A DNA stretch of 64,000 nucleotides from Mactromeris polynyma. Its lineage: Eukaryota > Mollusca > Bivalvia > Venerida > Mactridae. The translations under genes were made by a program, and so were the position numbers. Numbering within the stretch: the stretch's first letter is position 1; each line of letters begins with the position of its first letter. This document shows, in pieces, positions 23,723-33,602 of the stretch. The notes beneath the pieces are model-generated. The model did not search any database and was not told the origin of the DNA. It worked only from the letters and a program-made list of their open reading frames with translations. The DNA is taken from positions 6,458,941 through 6,522,940 of the forward strand of contig JASFXZ010000028.1 of assembly GCA_032209605.1 (NCBI GenBank). The letters run 5' to 3'.

Positions 23723-25818
23723 GCACACTTACGTCAATACTACAAAAGTGAAAAAAACATAAATACACATCTGCACTATGAATATTGTTTTATTTGGTTT
23801 AGCACAATTTTCTACATATTTCAGTTACATATGGGGGCCAGTTGATCTCTTATGACCACAATGTTTTCGCATAGAATGCTTTGTATATGTATTTATAAAT
23901 ACATTTGTAGTTTCCGGAAAGTTCAGCTAGCATGCTACTTAGATCTATAAGAGATACAAATATGGTACAATATCATGTTGTGTATGTATAGTTATAATTC
24001 AATTTGTCAGCGGAATGCTAAAGTAATAGTATTTACAATGTTTTGTTTTCAAGTGATCTCTAAAATGGTACTTACTTCTTACACATTATCATACAATCGA
24101 CGTTCCGTTCTGACACAACTGTGATGCAAAAAGTTAAACACACATTCACAGAGGGATAGTTTCTAAAAAAAACTTTGTATAAGAATTTAGAACGTATTTT
24201 GTCCTAAACGAAAGAACAGCATAAATAATAACATGTCATTCACTAACCAGTAACTGAACGAAAAATACGATTATGATTTATATTCCAGGTTGCATATATA
24301 CTTGACGCCATTCAAATGCAACTATAAGAACTAGGCGTCATTTTGTAGTACCAACTTTCAAAAGCGTGTTACAGCTATCTATGTGTTAATTCTTGTTCAA
24401 AACTTTATTAAACTCTGGACCAATTATTTTTAATTTCATTATTGATTAATATTATCACATTATGTTTCAGAAATACTATTTTTACCTTTGTAATGTCACT
24501 TTATCTATATGCACACTTTTGGGTTGCGTTTTTAATGTCGTTTAGTACACATGTATATATAATTGAAGTCAAAATAAAATGTTTATTGTCAGTGTCTAAG
24601 CTCGTGGTAGACATTCATTTTCCTAGCAAATGCAATGAAGTGTCCAGTTTGCGGATCATGAACGACGCCTGTTTCTTTAATTGTTGTACTCTGTGCAACG
24701 TATTAAACACCTCCGTATTGTGTCGCAGCTTCGTTACGTTCACCCCGTCGTACAGCTGTCTCCTCTTTACACATTATTGTGGTGCACTGCCAAACTATCA
24801 GTATGACTGTAATTATTAGAACGTACACACCCGAAGCCAAGCAAAGATTGAAAGAATCTCCAAACGATTGTTCGGAATATTCACGAGCAAAGATCCCACA
24901 ACCAATACAACTTAACAGACCTGAAAAGTAAACAAAATATAGTTTTTAACAGTTTAGCAAGCCTGCACGTATATCGACTTTGCAGTTCATTTATGTCACA
25001 ATAAAGACATAAACACAAGTGTGGATTGGAAATGTCTGACATCTAACCAACCTCAGATGTTTTATTAAATATATAAGTAGTTAAGTAAACAATCTATAAA
25101 AGGTGTGATAATAATACTACCATGTGACATAAAATTAAACACAGTCAAGTCAACCAGCCAGTCCAACCAAATTGACAGACAGTAAACTTCACGTTATCAA
25201 CAGTAATGTGCGCGTAGGAGCTGGGATCGCAGGAGCCGCGGTTGCGGCCCTAATATTTTGGCTCGCAGCGACGATGGGCCGTGGATATTATGAGCCCTAC
25301 TTCTCTTTTGTGTCTTAAACTAATAAAAAATAGCCACAAATTTTATTGGCATTCAGCCAAGACATTTAATACAAATGACAAAGTGTAATCATCGCTACCA
25401 GACAGGGGCCGTCGCTATTACCCTGACTACCATCAGTCGGCGGATTAATGAAGGCATGAAGGAAAACAAATGAACCAGGTGACAAGAATATTTATTATGG
25501 TTCGTAAATGACACGGACCATCGCCATGCAGTGTTAAGAAAGTTCTGAATGTGCGTTGACAACCGGATGTTATTACATTTGTTTGCATAATTAAATACGA
25601 CATATGCTAATTTATTCATTTGTTTTTTTAACCTTGCAGATAACACATCTGATGCACTTGTGTTCTAATAACTATTGCTCGTATTGTTTTCGTGATTTCG
25701 CATTCGCTAATGATATATATCAATGTTTAATAGCTCTTAGGTACCTGAATAAATACAATATTTAAAATGTTACTGAACTGTTTCAAAATATATCCTTAAC
25801 AGTCCCGTGTCTTGTCAT

Positions 25819-26763
25819 TTATCCTGGACAACCATAAAAACGATGATTGAATGCAGATGTGAATTGAGTTCAACCCAATTACCCATGTCCCATCTGCATA
25901 CAATCATCTTTAGTATTTGTAACATACAAACAAAACAAGTAAAACCTTTTTATCATTTATTCAGTTTTCATACTGACAATTATTGCTCTTTTAAGACTGC
26001 ATAATTAATATTGGCAATTTATGGGCGCGACTGATGTATACGTGCATAAAGTTAATTTATTACATGTTTAACTCATATAATTAAGTGTATGCATAAACTG
26101 TTTGCATCCATTGGTAACTTTTCAGTATATGCATCCAATGTATGCATCAATTGATATATTCTAGTGTATGCATCAAATGTATGCATCAATTCATATGTTT
26201 CAGAGTATGCATCAACATATATGCATCAAATGATATATTCTAGTGTATGCATAAAATGTATGCATCAATTCATATGTTTCAGTGTATGCATCAAAATGTA
26301 TGCATCAATTCATATGTTTCAGTGTATGCATCAACATGTATGCATCAATTGACGTATTTTAGTGTATGCATCAAATGTATGCATCAATTCATATAATTAT
26401 ATTAAAGAGTATGCATCAAGTGTATGTCACTAAATGACATTAAATACCGTGTGGGCTTATGAGAGAGCTACCGGCCAACTTGGCTTTAAGGGCTGCTCCC
26501 GGACGTAATATGATCTAAAATTTATCATAAGCCCCAATGTGTGAGCTGCCTGCCAATTCGGCGTAAAAGGTCAGCTCCAAGTGTATGCATCCAATTTATG
26601 CATCAATGATTATAAATGTTCAACTAGAGTTCATAGACTGATAATATACATAACATTGACCCTGGGTAACAGTGGTCACAAATAACTGTTCAAATGTTAC
26701 ACAATACCAAGTTTCATTGCAATATATCAAAGATACACTATGTTTTGAGCTCGCTGCTTGCCA
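25819..26763 (-). repeat. Ngaro terminal repeat B2
   Basis: The 945-bp match to 27239-28183 (constant offset 1420) appears exact where compared. It contains a minisatellite-like patch of TGTATGCATCAA motifs (26090-26420) and a GC-richer block with GCTACCGGCCAACTTGG near 26468. Confidence 0.9.
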
Positions 26764-26981
26764 CATCAGTCGCACCAAATGTCCTTCGCACTTGAAATTT
26801 CACAATTTTGCCGTTGATCAATTCTCATAAATGAATCCTACATCTGAATTCCATCACTTGATTTCACATGTTCCATTCGTGATTTAAACATTTATTTGTT
26901 CATGTAGCTGAAAATATATATGACAAAGCACAAAAATCCATCCACTACAAATATGATTTGTTAAGGGGTGGGAAGGGTGGG

Positions 26982-27238
26982 TTTTAATATGCAAAACATA
27001 AGATAATATTGGTAGCCAAAATTTTACGTACCTTCCTCCACAATGATTTACAGGAAATGTGGTCAAATGTGTTCAGGTGTGGTCAAGCATAACAGTGTGG
27101 TCAAGCGTAACATAATTTATTAATATCATGACAGTTACTATGATGTAAGGTATATGATACTAAAGTTAGGCGTAAGACCCCTAAAATTCATGGTCCCCCG
27201 GATAACACGCGACTATAGGATATTGCCCATAGTCGCTA
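26982..27238 (-). repeat. Ngaro repeat A2
   Basis: Direct copy of A1 (33346-33602) at offset 6364, from TTTTAATATGCAAAAC to ATAGTCGCTA. It sits between B1 and the 218-bp spacer before B2. Confidence 0.9.
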
Positions 27239-28183
27239 TTATCCTGGACAACCATAAAAACGATGATTGAATGCAGATGTGAATTGAGTTCAACCCAATT
27301 ACCCATGTCCCATCTGCATACAATCATCTTTAGTATTTGTAACATACAAACAAAACAAGTAAAACCTTTTTATCATTTATTCAGTTTTCATACTGACAAT
27401 TATTGCTCTTTTAAGACTGCATAATTAATATTGGCAATTTATGGGCGCGACTGATGTATACGTGCATAAAGTTAATTTATTACATGTTTAACTCATATAA
27501 TTAAGTGTATGCATAAACTGTTTGCATCCATTGGTAACTTTTCAGTATATGCATCCAATGTATGCATCAATTGATATATTCTAGTGTATGCATCAAATGT
27601 ATGCATCAATTCATATGTTTCAGAGTATGCATCAACATATATGCATCAAATGATATATTCTAGTGTATGCATAAAATGTATGCATCAATTCATATGTTTC
27701 AGTGTATGCATCAAAATGTATGCATCAATTCATATGTTTCAGTGTATGCATCAACATGTATGCATCAATTGACGTATTTTAGTGTATGCATCAAATGTAT
27801 GCATCAATTCATATAATTATATTAAAGAGTATGCATCAAGTGTATGTCACTAAATGACATTAAATACCGTGTGGGCTTATGAGAGAGCTACCGGCCAACT
27901 TGGCTTTAAGGGCTGCTCCCGGACGTAATATGATCTAAAATTTATCATAAGCCCCAATGTGTGAGCTGCCTGCCAATTCGGCGTAAAAGGTCAGCTCCAA
28001 GTGTATGCATCCAATTTATGCATCAATGATTATAAATGTTCAACTAGAGTTCATAGACTGATAATATACATAACATTGACCCTGGGTAACAGTGGTCACA
28101 AATAACTGTTCAAATGTTACACAATACCAAGTTTCATTGCAATATATCAAAGATACACTATGTTTTGAGCTCGCTGCTTGCCA
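27239..28183 (-). repeat. Ngaro repeat B1
   Basis: Inner copy of B, immediately downstream of the coding region in element orientation. It starts in common with B2 at TTATCCTGGACAACC and ends in common at GCTCGCTGCTTGCCA. Confidence 0.9.
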
Positions 28184-28587
28184 TATTGGCAGCCTGCAAA
28201 GAATTTGCAGAAGCTGCCAACCGCCAAACAGTAAGGAATAAAAAGTGTTTGCGGCAGCGAGCAGAAACACTTACAATATTCAATATCTCAATTCAATCAT
28301 TTCATCCATATTGTAATTGATACAAAACTAAGCGGTTTTAATTTAGTTAAATAAATTCGAATGCATTTGAAAAATTTGTATAGACAAAGATGTAATGTGA
28401 AGCTATGTTTCTGAATATAAATTAATCCAAATTATAGGTTTAAATGATGATTTTAAATCCTCTGAAATTGAATTGTTTTTGTCTACGAGTTATATATGCT
28501 TGAACTGTACAAAACTCTACTTCCGTAATTGTTTGATATATATACTAATCCACTTATGCCAACATCAGCGCTACCCATATACTTATT

Positions 28588-29199
28588 CTAGGGACAATAT
28601 CTTTGCCCCAGTAAACATTTTGTAATTGCATTTTTAAACTGATTTATTAAAACACTATTGCCAATATCAGTGAGGTGAACTCCATCACTACATAAGTATT
28701 TTGAATTATGGACACATAACTTTGGATGACGAAGGTACATCCCACAATTTTTCATTGCTAATTTGCCAGTGAAACTATTTATCCTTTTTCGGCATCGGTC
28801 CATCAATTCATCGTTCATGGAATACCGCCATGTTTTCCTAGGCAATATTTCTGACCAAATGATTTTTACTTTAGGCAGAACTTCTAAAATTAAATCAAAT
28901 ATCTTAGAAATTAAAGATCTTAACTGTTTTAATGGCAAATTACCTAAATCGTTACCACCGCAATGGAGAATAATTACCGACGGTACGTCACCTACTTTTA
29001 TCAAAGTTCTTATTTTGGCTCTTACATTTTGCAAAGATAGCCCACCATAACCTTGCCACCAAATAGATACATCATTCATTCCCAGATTTATTCCTATGTT
29101 GCTATTTCTCGCTGTTAAAAATGCTCTCTTCACTATGGATGAACCTAAGCACCAAACCAGTGTTCCTACAATACTTTGATTGAATAATATACGTGCAAA
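28588..29199 (-). CDS. SGNH (GDSL-like) hydrolase of the Ngaro element
   Basis: The open frame runs from just after a TAA (29202-29200) to 28588, with no ATG. Its N-terminal part reads VWCLGSSIVKRAF, a block I in which GSS replaces the classic GDS and supplies the candidate nucleophile Ser. Next come WWQGYGG, the block III motif HCGGNDLG and the terminal DGVHLTDIG with the Asp and His of the catalytic set. SGNH-type esterase frames are known from some Ngaro elements; their substrate is unknown. The first in-frame alternative start (GTG, 29133) would drop the nucleophile. A splice acceptor-like TTGTAG just before 29165 could instead join this frame to an upstream exon. It is the most 3' frame, about 190 bp after the recombinase. 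Confidence 0.75.
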   Translation of the reverse strand, partial: FARILFNQSIVGTLVWCLGSSIVKRAFLTARNSNIGINLGMNDVSIWWQGYGGLSLQNVRAKIRTLIKVGDVPSVIILHCGGNDLGNLPLKQLRSLISKIFDLILEVLPKVKIIWSEILPRKTWRYSMNDELMDRCRKRINSFTGKLAMKNCGMYLRHPKLCVHNSKYLCSDGVHLTDIGNSVLINQFKNAITKCLLGQRYCP

Positions 29200-29387
29200 T
29201 TACTTAATTTTTCATGAAATGCATAATTTGATTATTTATAAAACAGAAAAACAAATATTAAGTGTTATTGGCCTTAAAAAAACAACTGATCATTGTAATA
29301 CATGCCTATATATGAACTGCCAAATTTGCTTAGTTAATTAAAATATTTGCATAAACAATTATGACCAACACTAAATTAAGCATCCTG

Positions 29388-30389
29388 TTATTGCAATATT
29401 GGCATGGAACTATGCCCAGTGTTCAACTTAATATATGTTTTATAAGCGTCTGAGCTCCACCGACCAGCTTCCTTAATTTTTTCCACTGAGTAACCCATTT
29501 TTGCTGCAGTCGTTGCAGCACCTATCCTAAAAGAATGTGCTTTGTAAGAAGCAAAGTTTACGTTAATAAGCATCATTGCCTTTCTTAACACAGCTGAAAA
29601 CTGATAACGCGTCAGCGGTTTTTTGTTGAAGTGACAAAATAATGGACCATTTATATTAGGTCGAATATCTAAGTATTTTAACATACTATTAACTGGGCAT
29701 ACCTCAGTATTTGATCTTGCCAACTTAACATGAACTCCTTTACCAGTTTGATCGGTTTTTGAATACCTCAAAACGATTGTCAAATGATTGTTATCACAGT
29801 CGAAAGCAATATCATTGACTGCCACTATTTTATGGATGTAATCTATTTTTGTTACCGTAATTTCTCCTACCCGAAAAAACCCAAAAAACGCTAAACAATA
29901 AGCCGCTGCAAATAGTTTAGTTTCATAAGCATTTGTGCAAACTGATGCAAGTTTATCTATAATAGATTTTAATAGAGAGACTGTTATAGGCAACCTTGGT
30001 ATAGAGTGTTTGGATTTTTTCATTCCTTCCAAAATCTTTGACAGTACATAATTTTTCGTGACATCTTGTACCAACTTAACTTTGCATTGGAAACCAATGG
30101 CACTTAAATACAACCTGGCAGTATTATATGCCAGACCTTTCAATGATAAGTAAGCCAGAAACAGTGTTAAATGCTCGACATGAGGGGGCCAACACAGTTC
30201 TAAATTATACTCTGCTCTAAAGTTTTGAAATCGTTTTATTCCTACTTTATAAGAATCTACTGTGTTAACTGCAAGTGAATTAGTGATTAATCTTTGGGCT
30301 TCATTTCTGAGATGTGATAACTGAACATGAGGGGTACTGTATCCGGGCATACTGCTGCTTCTGGTGCCAAAAGACGGAATCTGTCCCAC
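29388..30389 (-). CDS. Tyrosine recombinase of the Ngaro element
   Basis: A 333-codon frame that replaces the integrase of other LTR-type elements and is expected to insert circular element DNA by recombination. The core residues are Arg173 (FFRVGEI), Lys211 (RYSKTDQTG), His285 and Arg288 (AHSFRIG), Trp311 at the second His position (AGRWSS) and the nucleophile Tyr319 (YKTYIK). The N-terminal ~110 residues form the core-binding domain. The frame overlaps the end of RT-RNase H by about 100 bp in a different frame, so it needs frameshifting, re-initiation or a separate transcript. All catalytic positions are present. Confidence 0.9.
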   Translation of the reverse strand: MGQIPSFGTRSSSMPGYSTPHVQLSHLRNEAQRLITNSLAVNTVDSYKVGIKRFQNFRAEYNLELCWPPHVEHLTLFLAYLSLKGLAYNTARLYLSAIGFQCKVKLVQDVTKNYVLSKILEGMKKSKHSIPRLPITVSLLKSIIDKLASVCTNAYETKLFAAAYCLAFFGFFRVGEITVTKIDYIHKIVAVNDIAFDCDNNHLTIVLRYSKTDQTGKGVHVKLARSNTEVCPVNSMLKYLDIRPNINGPLFCHFNKKPLTRYQFSAVLRKAMMLINVNFASYKAHSFRIGAATTAAKMGYSVEKIKEAGRWSSDAYKTYIKLNTGHSSMPILQ

Positions 30390-32020
30390 TGTTTACGAGA
30401 AATAGAATCAGCAATCCCATTTAATTTAGATGCAATATGGGTAGCTTTGAAACAAATTTCAAATTTCATGCATATCAAAACAAATTCTCTTATCAAAAAC
30501 ATTAATCTTTTTGATTTAGCTGACTGTTTATTTATTACCGCTACTAATGCTTCATTGTCAATATATAGTAAGATTTGCTTCTGTTTTAAGGTGCTTCCCC
30601 ATAAATGCAGCGCAAGCAGAACCGGTACCATTTCTAGGAATGTCATATCTAATAGTATATCAGTATTTGACCAGTTTTCCGGCCATGGAAAGAAAGCCCA
30701 GCTACGATTAAAATAACAACCACAACCTAACTTTGCAGACCCAGCACTGTCAGTAAACAATTGCAAACGATCATTGCTTGTCCAAACTTCATCTGGTATG
30801 TAAGAAACGCCATTAAATTCTGCCAAAAACTTTAACCACATTTGCATGTCTTGTTTAAGCTCTTTCGATATTCTGAGTCTATGATGAGGCTTTTTAAGAG
30901 GACACATCACATCATAAAAACGCCTTAAAAACGCCCTACTTGATCTTATTGCTTTACTGAAAAAACTTAGTTTTCCTACTAGGCTTTGTAGTTCCCTTAA
31001 TGTAATTTTATTTTTATTTAAATAAACGGACAATAGTTGCCTTAGTTCTTCAATCTTATTGGCTGGGATTCTGATACACATACAAACTGAATCAATTTCA
31101 AGTCCTAGAAAAACCAAAACTGTTGTAGGTCCCACCGATTTATCTTCTGCTATAGGCACTCCTATTTCCCCACATATTGACGAAAATGTCGATATCAGGC
31201 TTTGACAATTCTTGGTATGTCTATTACCCGCAAATATAAAATCATCCAAATAATGGTCCAAAGAATCAATATTTGATTTGAAACTTACTAGCCAATGTAT
31301 AAACGATGAAATTTTTTCAAAAAGAGCACAGCTTAAGCTAAGACCCATTGGTAGCATTTTATCAATATAATAATATCCATTGACCTTAACACCCAATAAA
31401 TGAAAGTCATCTGGATGAATTGGTATTAATCTAAATGCCGATTTAATGTCTCTTTTAGCCATCAGAGCACCTTTTCCTAAATTGAAAATCATCCTTGCTA
31501 CATTATCAAATGACGTATATGACACTGAACAAATTTCTTCATTAATACCATCATTTACACTAAAGCCATGAGGATATGATAAGTGTGTAATAAGTCTCCA
31601 ACTACCATCAGACTTTGGCACTAACCCAACAGGAGACAGTTTTAAATTTTGTATAGGTTGGTTCTTAAATGGCCCAATAATACGACCTAAATAAACTTCC
31701 TTATCAATTTTTTCTTGTAATTCCTTAGGGTGCAATTGCGCAGATTTAAGGTTATTTATTTTAGTTTCTGAATTTTTTCCTGAATATTGAAGTCGAAACC
31801 CGTGTCTAAATCCATTTTTTAAATATGTTGCGATCTCATTGTTTGTGTATGCACCCAAATATTCGCAAAGTTTAATAACATTAATAGGCGAAAATCCTAG
31901 ATTATACAAATTACTTTGGGAATCTCTGGCCACTAAATCTTGGCCTGATGTTTGGCTGAATTTGTGGTCTAACTTGGCCCCGGGACGCGGAGGCTTTCCA
32001 GCTAGGGAAATTACTTCCAC
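30287..32020 (-). CDS. Reverse transcriptase-RNase H polyprotein of the Ngaro element
   Basis: A 577-codon frame. The reverse transcriptase spans about residues 100-310: LSPVGLVPKSDGSWRLI, the first catalytic Asp in AKRDIKSAF, LPMGLSLSCALF and the active-site YLDD at 257-260. The RNase H domain follows, with LFTDSA (Asp424), FLEMVP (Glu463), LYIDNEA (Asp488) and the late acidic residue in GIADSISR (about 537). This RT-RNase H arrangement without a protease or integrase fits Ngaro/DIRS. It overlaps the end of Gag by about 110 bp and the start of the recombinase by about 100 bp, each in another frame. There is no internal stop, so it appears intact. Confidence 0.93.
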   Translation of the reverse strand: MEVISLAGKPPRPGAKLDHKFSQTSGQDLVARDSQSNLYNLGFSPINVIKLCEYLGAYTNNEIATYLKNGFRHGFRLQYSGKNSETKINNLKSAQLHPKELQEKIDKEVYLGRIIGPFKNQPIQNLKLSPVGLVPKSDGSWRLITHLSYPHGFSVNDGINEEICSVSYTSFDNVARMIFNLGKGALMAKRDIKSAFRLIPIHPDDFHLLGVKVNGYYYIDKMLPMGLSLSCALFEKISSFIHWLVSFKSNIDSLDHYLDDFIFAGNRHTKNCQSLISTFSSICGEIGVPIAEDKSVGPTTVLVFLGLEIDSVCMCIRIPANKIEELRQLLSVYLNKNKITLRELQSLVGKLSFFSKAIRSSRAFLRRFYDVMCPLKKPHHRLRISKELKQDMQMWLKFLAEFNGVSYIPDEVWTSNDRLQLFTDSAGSAKLGCGCYFNRSWAFFPWPENWSNTDILLDMTFLEMVPVLLALHLWGSTLKQKQILLYIDNEALVAVINKQSAKSKRLMFLIREFVLICMKFEICFKATHIASKLNGIADSISRKQWDRFRLLAPEAAVCPDTVPLMFSYHISEMKPKD

Positions 32021-32771
32021 CGTTTCTAAAACAGTTCCTGTAAGGATGATTTAAGTTGCAAGTGAAACAAGTATGTCTATAAATACAACGGGGGTTTTTA
32101 CAGATTCTATAATTAAAGTCGTAGCATTTTTTATATATAGTTCTGTTTGCAAATTGCAAACTTGAATCTGGATAGGTAGAGGGAACCATGCACAGCAACC
32201 AAAGTTCATTATCAATTCTATCAAAAGAACACATTGTTGGATCTGATGCCATTCTCAGTCTAAACTGTTCATCATACTTTTTCCATCCCAAACCTCCATG
32301 GCGTTTAGCCCCCGTACGCACATTGTGCATATATTTTAACATATGCAACATTTTTTCATTATGTGCAGATACATATATACTGCAATAAATAAGAAAAGCA
32401 TCAGTCCATAGTTCAATACTATTAATTTTAGTTTTTTCTTTAGCAGATTTTAAAACAAGCTCCCCAGCTTGATTAATGATAATTTTATTGTCCGTGTTTT
32501 CAGTTTGGTTAGACAATAGCAATTCTAACTCTACATATTGCCCAGCTACAATTTTTTCTTTGGTTGCCGTAGATACATGGGCCCCTAACCCCGAATGAAC
32601 GCTTTGCAAAGTCTTATTTTCTTCTATAAAAGAATCCAAATTAAGGTTTAGGTCCAAATTGACCTCATTACCTTGTGCTTGAGCAATGTCACCCTCATGG
32701 TTATCCTCCTCCGTACATGGCCTCTTTGACCCCGATGGTATGGGTTCTTCACTGATGGATCTCTTGGACAT
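31911..32771 (-). CDS. Gag-like protein of the Ngaro element
   Basis: A frame of about 287 codons starting at the ATG of MSKRSISEEP (32771). The open frame extends upstream to an earlier Met at 32837. The N-terminus is charged and low-complexity with a run of Asn/Leu/Asp, followed by a middle domain rich in aromatic residues. The C-terminus has a Cys-x7-Cys-x4-Cys-x3-His cluster (CYDFNYRICKNPRCIYRH) followed by another Cys/His-rich stretch and a basic Arg/Pro tail suited to nucleic-acid binding. These traits match the Gag of DIRS-order elements. It ends inside the RT frame. Confidence 0.75.
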   Translation of the reverse strand: MSKRSISEEPIPSGSKRPCTEEDNHEGDIAQAQGNEVNLDLNLNLDSFIEENKTLQSVHSGLGAHVSTATKEKIVAGQYVELELLLSNQTENTDNKIIINQAGELVLKSAKEKTKINSIELWTDAFLIYCSIYVSAHNEKMLHMLKYMHNVRTGAKRHGGLGWKKYDEQFRLRMASDPTMCSFDRIDNELWLLCMVPSTYPDSSLQFANRTIYKKCYDFNYRICKNPRCIYRHTCFTCNLNHPYRNCFRNGGSNFPSWKASASRGQVRPQIQPNIRPRFSGQRFPK

Positions 32772-33345
32772 AATCTGAAATTGTATAAAAACAACAACAA
32801 GCAACTTTGTCTTTTTATGTATAACATGATAAGGCAATTAATAATGTTCATGAATGATGGCTAAAACCCTATTTTTACTACTAAATAAATGTATATCCAA
32901 TTCTGAACACAAAATAATTGTCGAACAACACTCCGTATAATGTAAAAGGACGGCAACTCGTGTCACAACGTAATGAATTTTAATATAAAATAACTAGTTG
33001 ATAGATGTTTGCTCCATTGAAGATGTACACGTGCAAAACTTGGATCAATTTTAATGTGGCCTTCGATATGCAACCATTAACATAAAATATTATAATAATT
33101 AACATTTGAAATAATAATTATAATTACAATAATCAACTAACAATATATTTTAACAAAACTTCTCCAATTTAAAACATCAATGATAATGTCCATTTGCTTT
33201 TGCATGTGCGTTTGTCCCAAATTTTCTAACTTCAATCTGTTTCAATCAGCCAATTTCCAAACCATCTCCATCATTAATTAACCGCATCATAAAATGTAAC
33301 ATCTCTATTTGCTTCATCAATACTTATTAACAAAGAAATTGAATT

Positions 33346-33602
33346 TTTTAATATGCAAAACATAAGATAATATTGGTAGCCAAAATTTTACGTACCTTCC
33401 TCCACAATGATTTACAGGAAATGTGGTCAAATGTGTTCAGGTGTGGTCAAGCATAACAGTGTGGTCAAGCGTAACATAATTTATTAATATCATGACAGTT
33501 ACTATGATGTAAGGTATATGATACTAAAGTTAGGCGTAAGACCCCTAAAATTCATGGTCCCCCGGATAACACGCGACTATAGGATATTGCCCATAGTCGC
33601 TA
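33346..33602 (-). repeat. Ngaro repeat A1 (5' terminus of the element)
   Basis: The 257-bp left terminus in element orientation, matching A2. It is expected to hold the element promoter. No target duplication flanks it. Confidence 0.88.

Larger units (their letters stand above)
25819..33602 (-). mobile_element. Ngaro-type (DIRS order) tyrosine-recombinase retrotransposon
   Basis: A 7.8-kb element read right to left. Its order is A1 (33602-33346), coding region, B1 (28183-27239), A2 (27238-26982), a 218-bp spacer and B2 (26763-25819). A1/A2 (257 bp) and B1/B2 (945 bp) appear identical or nearly so by eye. These split direct repeats, together with a tyrosine recombinase in place of an integrase, are diagnostic of Ngaro/DIRS elements, which recombine a circular intermediate and leave no target duplication. 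Four reading frames follow: Gag, RT-RNase H, recombinase and SGNH hydrolase. All are open without internal stops, and with near-identical repeats this indicates a young copy. Confidence 0.92.

Noticed and set aside
26090..26420. CRISPR-like array of TGTATGCATCAA repeats
   Set aside because: Eukaryotic context, irregular spacing and location inside the Ngaro B repeats (present twice, identical) show a minisatellite patch.
28763..29050. A + strand open frame opposite the SGNH hydrolase
   Set aside because: It is the antisense shadow of the hydrolase frame, which has the conserved motifs.
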